Below are positions 6,696 to 13,889 of a stretch of 13,889 nucleotides of DNA, piece by piece (the first letter of the stretch is position 1; each line of letters starts with the position of its first letter). Source of the DNA: Candidatus Aminicenantes bacterium UBA4085 (GTDB lineage: Bacteria > Acidobacteriota > Aminicenantia > Aminicenantales > UBA4085); contig DFYJ01000013.1 of assembly GCA_002383325.1 (NCBI GenBank), forward strand, positions 1 through 13,889, read 5' to 3'. Position numbers and translations under genes: made by a program. The notes beneath the pieces are model-generated. The model was not told the origin of the DNA. It saw only the letters and a list, made by a program, of their open reading frames with translations, and searched no databases.

Positions 6696-7624
6696 CAGTC
6701 CACTCCCACCGTGCGGGCGAAGAGATCCTCCAGCGAGGTCCGGCTCTGGACGAAATGGCGGACTTGAACGCCGGAGGCGGCGGCGGCCCGGAAGACCCCA
6801 ATCCGGCCCACCTCGGGCGGCACGTAGAGCTTGAACAGCCCGTCCTCGGTCTCCTCGACCCGGCAGCGATTCTTGCGGAGGGCGGCCAGGAAGGGCTCGG
6901 CCTCTCCCTTGATGCGAAGCTCGAAGAGGCTGAAGTCGACCTGTTTGAGCGCTTCCAGCTTGCCCTGCGCGGCGACGCGGCCCTTATTCAGGATGACCAC
7001 ATCGCTGCAGGTGGCCTCGATGTCGGAGAGCACATGCGAGGAGATCAGGACGTTGATATCCTTGCGGGAGGAGATCTCCTTGATCAGGTCCAGGACCTCA
7101 GCCCGGCCGCGGGGATCCAGGTTGGCCGTCGGCTCGTCCAAGAATAGGAGCCGCGGATCGTGGACCAGGGCCTGGGCCAGCTTGATCCGCTGCCGCATGC
7201 CGGCCGAGTAGGTCTCCAGCTGCCGGTAGCGGGCCTCGCCCAGGCCGACGTAGAAGAGGACGTCGTGGGCCCGCTTCATGGCCTCGCGGCGGGGCATGCC
7301 CGAGAGCTCGCCGAAGTAGGCGGTGAAGGACACGGCGTCCAGGCCGGGCAGGAAGCAGTCGTCCTCCGGCATATAGCCGACCAGGCGCCGGATGGCGAAG
7401 GGATCCCGGCGGATGTCGCGGCCGAGGACCCGGCCCTCCCCCGCTTCGGGAGCGAGGAAACCGAGGAGGATGCGCAGGAGGGTGCTCTTGCCGGCTCCGT
7501 TGGGGCCCAGCAGGCCGCAGGCCCCGCTCCCGATGGTCAGATCGACGCCGTCCAGGGCCTGGACCGCCCCGTAGCGGAAGCGGAGGCCCTTGAGCTCGAT
7601 ATTGGTCTCGGCCGGCTCTGTCAC
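6695..7624 (-). CDS. ABC transporter ATP-binding protein, first
   Basis: 309 residues from a GTG start (7624) with GAGGA 9 nt upstream. Walker A GPNGAGKST is at 40-48, signature YSAGMRQRI at 139-147, Walker B LLFLDEP at 159-165, D-loop ANLDP at 167-171 and the H-loop His at 197. The Q-loop region reads GYMPED, again without Gln. The last 90 residues form a DUF4162-like extension. All ATPase residues are present, so the protein is predicted to be active. It heads the four-gene minus-strand operon and pairs with the permease whose ATG overlaps its stop. CcmA/NatA-type systems of this kind export lipids, peptides, drugs or sodium, or take part in gliding or surface assembly; the window does not discriminate. 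Confidence 0.93.
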   Translation of the reverse strand: MTEPAETNIELKGLRFRYGAVQALDGVDLTIGSGACGLLGPNGAGKSTLLRILLGFLAPEAGEGRVLGRDIRRDPFAIRRLVGYMPEDDCFLPGLDAVSFTAYFGELSGMPRREAMKRAHDVLFYVGLGEARYRQLETYSAGMRQRIKLAQALVHDPRLLFLDEPTANLDPRGRAEVLDLIKEISSRKDINVLISSHVLSDIEATCSDVVILNKGRVAAQGKLEALKQVDFSLFELRIKGEAEPFLAALRKNRCRVEETEDGLFKLYVPPEVGRIGVFRAAAASGVQVRHFVQSRTSLEDLFARTVGVD

Positions 7625-7650
7625 GTGCGGTTGTCCTCGAGGTTCACCCT

Positions 7651-7680
7651 AATCTACGATTTTTTGCCCCCGGAGTTCAA
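7651..7680 (-). promoter_or_regulatory. Putative promoter of the ABC operon
   Basis: On the minus strand TTGAAC (7680-7675) is 18 bp from TAGATT (7656-7651); each hexamer matches about four consensus positions. The leader would be about 20 nt. The promoter is adjacent to, but outside, the terminal-inverted-repeat element that starts at 7687. Confidence 0.4.
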
Positions 7681-7686
7681 CAGTTA

Positions 7687-7860
7687 GGGGGACACCCTAC
7701 ATAACTCCCGAATTATTCTGTTGACATTTCGTCCACCCCAGTTGACGATCCGCATCCAGACAAATGAGACCGGTATGGGGAAAATAGGGATTTACGTATA
7801 CTGTACCCTTTTTTAGGGAGTAGCCGGCTGAGAATTCGGGAGTTATGTATGGTGTCCCCC
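7687..7860. mobile_element. Short MITE-like element with 28-bp terminal inverted repeats
   Basis: The left arm 7687-7714 (GGGGGACACCCTACATAACT then CCCGAATT) and the right arm 7833-7860 are inverse complements with one mismatch in 28. The 118-nt interior is visibly AT-richer than the surrounding genes and carries no credible gene; it contains two TTGAC-type hexamers and a TATACT (7797-7802). No clear target-site duplication is visible (flanks CAGTTA and ATTTAT). It may be a non-autonomous element of the kind moved by a transposase elsewhere in the genome, or a REP-type inverted pair, or a large structured regulatory site. Confidence 0.55.
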
Positions 7861-7873
7861 ATTTATTCTGGAA

Positions 7874-7879
7874 TATAAT
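7874..7879 (+). promoter_or_regulatory. Consensus -10 of the S9 peptidase gene
   Basis: A perfect TATAAT lies 40 bp before the ATG at 7914. No good -35 is found; the -35 position (about 7851-7856) falls inside the right arm of the inverted-repeat element. Transcription would start near 7886. Confidence 0.5.
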
Positions 7880-7913
7880 CGTGCCTCTGACCACCTATCG
7901 ACGGAGGAGTCCC

Positions 7914-9950
<2,037 letters not shown>

Positions 9951-9990
9951 GCGGGATAATCAGCTCACGCTCCCGCGCTTGAGGGAATAG

Positions 9991-10005
9991 GGTTTGCTCC
10001 AAACC
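9991..10005. other. Perfect 6-bp hairpin after the peptidase gene
   Basis: GGTTTG-CTC-CAAACC, 40 nt downstream of the peptidase stop. No T-run follows, so it is at most an RNA 3'-end or stability structure. The remaining intergenic sequence up to 10087 shows no clear terminator for either convergent gene. Confidence 0.3.
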
Positions 10006-10087
10006 GGCAAGGGATAGCGGCATCAAGCCGGACAGGCCCTCGAACGGCGGTCTTAATGGGAAAATGGGCCGCTTTCAGCAGGGCTAC

Positions 10088-10624
10088 TCAATCTCTATCC
10101 TCGTCAAATCGAATCTTGGTTTGACCTCCAAATCCAATTTCATGAATGATAGAAGTTGGTTTGGCATCATAGACCATGGGCGAAAATCCTAATTCTTCCC
10201 ATTTCTTTCTATCCTTGCCGATCCGAAGAGATGCGATCGTGTACCTGGGGATCGTGGAATGATGATACCGAATCAAAACCATGAACGGCGTCATCAGGAG
10301 AGGAACGAGCAGGAAGATGAGATTGGGAAACGTCAGCATCATGGCCAGTGTTACCTCGCCGCCCGAAAGCAGCATAAAAACGGCACCGGTGACGGCGAAA
10401 AGAATGACAGCAAAGGCCAGCCAGTAAGGGAGAGAACGAAGAGCGTGCCTCTTTCTGGCCGCCTTTAAACGGGGATCGCAAAGGGCAGCGCTGAGATCAA
10501 CGGCGCAGGCCTGTCCGTCCGCCTTTTCTCGCCTGATGGCCCATACGCTGTACGATCCAATCGGGTCTGTCTGAAAAATCGATTCTTCATCGTTTTTCCC
10601 GCAACTGATGCATGTTGTTCCCAT
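10088..10624 (-). CDS. Small membrane protein with N-terminal CxxC
   Basis: 178 residues; family not recognised. Cys5-x2-Cys8 near the N-terminus, with Cys40 and Cys49 further on, could form a small metal-binding or zinc-ribbon-like head. Two membrane helices follow (about 65-86 and 92-120), then a basic/hydrophilic cytosolic-type tail (IGKDRKKWEELGF) ending FDEDRD. The gene is clearly AT-richer than its neighbours (one 60-base stretch at 10141-10200 is 25/60 GC) and uses A/T-ending codons, which suggests recent acquisition. No Shine-Dalgarno sequence precedes the ATG (the upstream bases are CCTCCCCCC). The frame is uninterrupted over a length unlikely by chance in this AT-richer DNA and the protein has a sensible topology, so I accept it as a gene. 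Confidence 0.72.
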   Translation of the reverse strand: MGTTCISCGKNDEESIFQTDPIGSYSVWAIRREKADGQACAVDLSAALCDPRLKAARKRHALRSLPYWLAFAVILFAVTGAVFMLLSGGEVTLAMMLTFPNLIFLLVPLLMTPFMVLIRYHHSTIPRYTIASLRIGKDRKKWEELGFSPMVYDAKPTSIIHEIGFGGQTKIRFDEDRD

Positions 10625-10632
10625 GGGGGGAG

Positions 10633-10656
10633 GCTATATAAATCTATGGGGAAAGT
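10633..10656 (-). promoter_or_regulatory. Putative promoter of the small membrane protein gene
   Basis: On the minus strand TTGACT is followed after about 15 bp by TATAGC within ATTTATATAGCC. The predicted start would fall almost at the ATG (10624), implying a leaderless or nearly leaderless message, consistent with the missing ribosome site. The -35 lies inside the hairpin at 10650-10674. Confidence 0.35.
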
Positions 10657-10674
10657 CAACGGCCCGGACTTTCC
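10650..10674. promoter_or_regulatory. 8-bp perfect inverted repeat, possible operator
   Basis: GGAAAGTC (10650-10657) and GACTTTCC (10667-10674) around a 9-base loop, in the divergent intergenic region and overlapping the leftward -35. Confidence 0.45.
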
Positions 10675-10680
10675 GTTGTA

Positions 10681-10733
10681 GCGCCTTTCCCCCCGCTTTC
10701 CCCCGGCTCTGGCCTGACAGGGGCGAAAGGCGC
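10681..10733. promoter_or_regulatory. Inverted repeat spanning the paralog-operon promoter
   Basis: GCGCCTTTCCCC (10681-10692) mirrors GGGG-CG-AAAGGCGC (10720-10733), with two extra bases in the right arm. The right arm occupies the spacer between the -35 and -10 of the rightward promoter, a usual place for a repressor to bind; it could equally form an RNA-free DNA hairpin only. Confidence 0.4.
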
Positions 10734-10742
10734 ACTTATGCT
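10714..10742 (+). promoter_or_regulatory. Promoter of the paralog operon
   Basis: CTGACA (10714-10719, five of six) and TATGCT (10737-10742, four of six) with a 17-bp spacer. Transcription would start near 10749, 30 nt before the ATG at 10779. Confidence 0.55.
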
Positions 10743-10778
10743 TCCGTCCAGTCGGGCCGTAGGCAAAAAGGAGGAGTC

Positions 10779-12251
10779 ATGATCCATCGTCGCGTCATAG
10801 GCTTAGCTTCAGCCTGGATTTTTCTATTTGCCGCCGGGGGCGTTGCCGCGGCGCAGGAGCGGGGAGCCCTCTCCGTCACCACGAACCTCAACCAGAGGAC
10901 GGCCACGGTCGGCTACCTCTTTCAGATCCGGGTTGAGCTCAATTTCCAGGACGTGGACCCGGGCCAGGTCATCGGCGTCCGGCTCAAAGCCCTCTACGAG
11001 CCCGAAACCTCGGGCATCAACAAGGCCATCAACGAACGGATGGCCGGCGATTGGAACAACCTGAGCCAGCGCAGCGGCCAATTCGTGGTCGAGTTCTGGG
11101 TCTCTTTCGAGAAGGAGATCATCCCCGAGAGCTGGATCCAAGTCGACGCCTACACGCGGACCAGGGACGGCGCCTCGCAGCACTTCTTCGCCGACTACAT
11201 TCTCAAGATCAAGATGATCCCGAAGACGACCCTGAAGGTCATGGTCGTCGACTGCCCCAAGCCTCCCGAGACGGTCGGAGTCGGCGAGCACATCCCCATC
11301 CGGGTGACCGTCAATGCCCACAACCTGCTGCCCGATTCGGAAGTCTTCTTCCTCGTCGAGGCCGTTTCGGGCGGGTTGGGCCCATGGAGTTGGAGGTCGC
11401 CCAAGGTGTCCGGCACACTCAGCTATGTCTCAGAGCCGTTCAAGATCTCGCTGGACAAGCCCGGCCGCTGGAAGCTCAGGGTCAAGGCTAAGACCGACAA
11501 CGCCGCCTCCGACCCCCTGGAGTTCGAGATGGAGGCCGCGGAGGCTCCCGTGCGCGTCCTGGGCCCGGTCCGGATCGGCTATCCGAAGGCTCCGGAAATG
11601 GTCAGCCAGGGCGAAAAGGTCCGCTTCAACGTGTCCATGGACTACAAGGACTTCCCGCAAGGCACGCTGGCCGCGGTCGTCTTCGTCAATCCCGTGAGCG
11701 GCAAAGATATCAGCAACACTTGGCTGAACTCCCGGCTTCTCGGCGGCAGCGGGACCTACGACTTCGAACCCCTCACCCTGACCGCTCCCGCGCCGGGGAC
11801 ATGGGAGATGGACGTAACGATCCGCCTGCCGAGGCTGGACGAACCGGAAGAGTTCAAGACATACTCTACGAAGCGCATCTCGCTTCAAGTCGTTCCCCCG
11901 GCGGCGGCTCCCGCCCCGGATGCAGCGGAGATGACGGCCGAGATCACCAAGACCCAGAAGCCGCCGGGAACCTTGAAGAGGGGCGAGATCGCCCCTCTCT
12001 TCATCACCATCCGCTGCGACAAGCTCGGCGACCAGGGCGTGATCCTGAAAGCCGAGGTGATCGAGAAAAACACCACGACTCTCCTCGGGCGGGCCGACTC
12101 GATCGTCCTGCGCAATCGGGGGACCTATACCTTCCCGGTCATCAACGTCACGATGACCCGCACGGGCGACTTGACCGTCCAAGTGAACATCAAGGGCCCC
12201 AAGAGCCGTCTGCTGGCCGCCAAGTGGACCGATTTCACCGTCGTCGATTGA
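10779..12251 (+). CDS. Exported four-domain Ig-like protein, paralog 1
   Basis: 490 residues. The frame is open from 10608, but AAGGAGGAG directly precedes the ATG at 10779 and gives a signal peptide (MIHRRVIGLASAWIFLFAAG, cleavage near 25 in VAAAQ). The mature chain has no membrane segment and consists of about four beta-rich units of roughly 100-115 residues: 30-148, 152-252, 258-372 and 386-490. Units open with a Pro/Glu motif (KPPETVGVGE, KAPEMVSQGE, KPPGTLKRGE) and two close with Gly-x-Trp plus a strand (GRWKLRV, GTWEMDV). This is the look of Ig-like or CARDB-type sandwiches, but I know no named family for it. A Pro/Ala linker at about 373-383 precedes the last unit. The next gene encodes a full-length paralog 31 nt downstream, so the two are co-transcribed. 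A role in binding surface polymers or in an adhesion complex is only a guess. Confidence 0.88.
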   Translation: MIHRRVIGLASAWIFLFAAGGVAAAQERGALSVTTNLNQRTATVGYLFQIRVELNFQDVDPGQVIGVRLKALYEPETSGINKAINERMAGDWNNLSQRSGQFVVEFWVSFEKEIIPESWIQVDAYTRTRDGASQHFFADYILKIKMIPKTTLKVMVVDCPKPPETVGVGEHIPIRVTVNAHNLLPDSEVFFLVEAVSGGLGPWSWRSPKVSGTLSYVSEPFKISLDKPGRWKLRVKAKTDNAASDPLEFEMEAAEAPVRVLGPVRIGYPKAPEMVSQGEKVRFNVSMDYKDFPQGTLAAVVFVNPVSGKDISNTWLNSRLLGGSGTYDFEPLTLTAPAPGTWEMDVTIRLPRLDEPEEFKTYSTKRISLQVVPPAAAPAPDAAEMTAEITKTQKPPGTLKRGEIAPLFITIRCDKLGDQGVILKAEVIEKNTTTLLGRADSIVLRNRGTYTFPVINVTMTRTGDLTVQVNIKGPKSRLLAAKWTDFTVVD

Positions 12252-12282
12252 GGCTGATAGAATTCCCATCTCAGGAGACGCC

Positions 12283-13773
12283 ATGCCTGACCGCCGCATC
12301 CTTAAAGCCATTCTTCCCGCCTGCCTTCTTTTTGGGACCGCCGTTTCGGCCGCCGCGGCTCTGCCGGCTCGGGGCGCCATTGTGGCCTATCTCAGCCACG
12401 AAACCGATCTGAAGCACAACCCCGCCCTGGTCGGCCAGACGTTCAGGATCAGCGCCAGCTTCGGGTATGAAAATGTGCCGGCGGACAGGATTCTCCTCGT
12501 CCGCATCTCCAGCACCAGCGAGCCCGGCAACGCCTCCCGCAAGGGCCTTCCCAGCCAGGACCCCAGGGAATCCACTTGCGATGGCGTTTTCCGTTGTCAT
12601 TTCGACGCGCACTTCAACAAGCAGGACTTTACCGACCGAATCATCATGATCGACGCCTACATCCAATCCAAGGACGGGCGGACCCTGGACAAGCACCTGT
12701 CTGAGCACATCCGGATCCATGTGGTCCCGAAGCCCTCGCTCGCGATCGAGAAGGTCCATGCGCCCCGGCCTCCGGACACCGTCTTGGTGGGCGAGGCTTT
12801 CGACATCCGGCTGGATTTCTCCGCCTCGGGGCTGGTCCAGGGGAGCAAGATCAAGGCCGTCGTAGAGGCGGTCTCCGGCGGCAGCGGCCGCTGGATCTGG
12901 GAATCCCGCCCGCTGGAAGGGGACGCCGCCCTGTCGAGCGACCCGATCAAGGTGAAGCTCAACAAGGCCGGGAGCTGGAAATTCCGGGTCACGGCCGACA
13001 CAACCTACGCCGAAGCCTCGGCCGTCACCTTCCAGATGCAAGCCGTCGAGGAGCTGCCGCGGGAGGTTGACGGCATCCGCCTTTCCTACCCCGCCCTCCC
13101 GGAGACCGTCCAGGTCTGGGAATCCGTCGGCTTCGAGCTGGCCTTCAGCTACCGGAATTTCCCGCCCGGGACTCAGGTCTGGGCCGTCTTCGCGGATCCG
13201 GAAACAGGCCAGGACATCACCCACGGCTGGGCGCTGTCGCCGGTCCTGCAGGGGGACGGCACCTGCACTATCCGCGATCTCCGCCTGGCCCCGACCCGGA
13301 TCGGGGCCTGGAAGGTGGATGTGATGCTCCGCCTCCCCAGGCTCAATGCCGGGATGAATGATTTCGATACCGTCTGGAAGGAGACGGCCCTGCTCAGGGT
13401 CCTCGAGAAGATCCCGGGCCATCCGGGGAACCCGGAGGCCCGGCCGGCTCAGATCACCCGGATCAAGAAGCCGTCGGGCACGCTCCTTTTCGAGGAGCCG
13501 TTCCCGGTCACGGTTCTCATCAACTACGACAAGCTGGGAGATGCGGGGGTGGTCTTGGAAGCCCAGATCATCTACAAAGGGACCGGCAGCGTTCGGGGAA
13601 GCAGAAAGTCCATCGTCCTCAAGAAGTCCGGCTCCTACGCCTTCCCGGACTTCTCGATCACGGCCAACCCCGTAGGCCCGATCACCTTCGAAGTCCGAAT
13701 CCTGGCCCCGGACGGACGGCTCCTTCACTCCCGGACGTTCACCGTCACCGCCGTGGAAGCGCCGGGAACCTGA
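12283..13773 (+). CDS. Exported four-domain Ig-like protein, paralog 2
   Basis: 496 residues. AGGAG (12273-12277) is 5 nt before the ATG. Residues 1-26 form a signal peptide (MPDRRILKAILPACLLFGTA, then VSAAAA). The order and lengths of four beta-rich units match the upstream paralog: shared stretches include VEAVSGG.G.W.W (194-206 here, 193-205 there), YP.lPETV (269-276), LRLPRL (349-354), KPSGTL (396-401) and DKLGD.GV.LEA (416-427). GSWKFRV and GAWKVDV repeat the Gly-x-Trp signature. Cys100 and Cys105, absent from the partner, could form a disulfide after export. First units differ most between the two paralogs; last units agree best. The gene arose by tandem duplication and diverged. Copy C of the dispersed repeat begins 32 nt after its stop; no ordinary terminator is visible before it. 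Confidence 0.9.
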   Translation: MPDRRILKAILPACLLFGTAVSAAAALPARGAIVAYLSHETDLKHNPALVGQTFRISASFGYENVPADRILLVRISSTSEPGNASRKGLPSQDPRESTCDGVFRCHFDAHFNKQDFTDRIIMIDAYIQSKDGRTLDKHLSEHIRIHVVPKPSLAIEKVHAPRPPDTVLVGEAFDIRLDFSASGLVQGSKIKAVVEAVSGGSGRWIWESRPLEGDAALSSDPIKVKLNKAGSWKFRVTADTTYAEASAVTFQMQAVEELPREVDGIRLSYPALPETVQVWESVGFELAFSYRNFPPGTQVWAVFADPETGQDITHGWALSPVLQGDGTCTIRDLRLAPTRIGAWKVDVMLRLPRLNAGMNDFDTVWKETALLRVLEKIPGHPGNPEARPAQITRIKKPSGTLLFEEPFPVTVLINYDKLGDAGVVLEAQIIYKGTGSVRGSRKSIVLKKSGSYAFPDFSITANPVGPITFEVRILAPDGRLLHSRTFTVTAVEAPGT

Positions 13774-13805
13774 CCGGCCGCGGGACCGGACCGGAGTAAA
13801 TCTCT

Positions 13806-13889
13806 GGTTCTTCTCCCATCTCCGGGGGACGGTTCGGGGTATCGTCCCGGCGGCTTCGGGCGCAATTCGCCTTTTCCCACAACTCTCTT
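13806..13889 (+). repeat. Dispersed repeat, copy C (at window edge)
   Basis: Begins with the same 20-base head as copy A (GGTTCTTCTCCCATCTCCGG) and runs to CCCACAACTCTCTT at the last base. It is the closest relative of copy A (about six substitutions, one gap), lies sense-oriented 32 nt after the paralog-operon stop, and may continue beyond the window. Confidence 0.85.

Noticed and set aside
7721..7749. TTGACA followed by GACGAT inside the element as a rightward promoter
   Set aside because: The -35 is perfect but the -10 at proper spacing matches only three of six positions.
7697..7894. 65-codon minus-strand frame inside the inverted-repeat element
   Set aside because: It is made mostly of the repeat arms and interior, with no ribosome site and no known domain.

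Overview
The window is bacterial, GC-rich and densely coded. Most genes end codons in G or C, start behind clear GGAGG-type ribosome sites, and encode proteins with Gram-negative-style signal peptides. The mix of a large secreted S9 peptidase, a TonB-like N-terminus, a lipoprotein, exported Ig-like proteins and CcmA/NatA-type exporters would suit an Acidobacteriota- or Aminicenantota-like heterotroph. No marker gene is present, so that placement is inference only.

Layout. 1-356 (-): N-terminus of a TonB-like envelope protein running off the left edge, apparently with an ATT start. 623-1648 (+): exported DUF4412-like protein with its own promoter and terminator. 1678-2277 (-): nitroreductase, convergent with the previous gene, whose terminator lies inside the nitroreductase 3' end. 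2486-3643 (+): putative lipoprotein ending in a strong terminator. 3644-4114: gene-free, holding two inverted copies of a roughly 85-90 nt repeat; a third copy closes the window at 13806-13889. 4115-7624 (-): four translationally coupled genes (ATPase, permease, ATPase, permease) forming one or two ABC-2 exporters. 7687-7860: a short AT-richer element with 28-bp terminal inverted repeats and no gene. 7914-9950 (+): secreted S9 prolyl-oligopeptidase-family peptidase with an intact catalytic triad. 10088-10624 (-): small low-GC membrane protein. 10779-12251 and 12283-13773 (+): tandem paralogous exported proteins, each apparently built of four Ig-like beta-sandwich domains, behind a promoter with inverted repeats.

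How the parts fit. Nearly every product is an envelope or exported protein: secreted peptidase, lipoprotein, exporter, TonB-like protein, adhesion- or binding-like repeat proteins. There is no sign of a single pathway. The operons with clear co-transcription are the four-gene ABC cluster (4-base overlaps at two junctions, a 3-base overlap at the third) and the paralog pair (31-nt gap). The most unusual content is non-coding: a repeat that follows three different gene 3' ends in the same sense orientation, and the perfect-but-one terminal-inverted-repeat element that abuts the peptidase promoter. The paralog pair is the best candidate for an undescribed protein family. No defence system, CRISPR array, tRNA or rRNA was seen.
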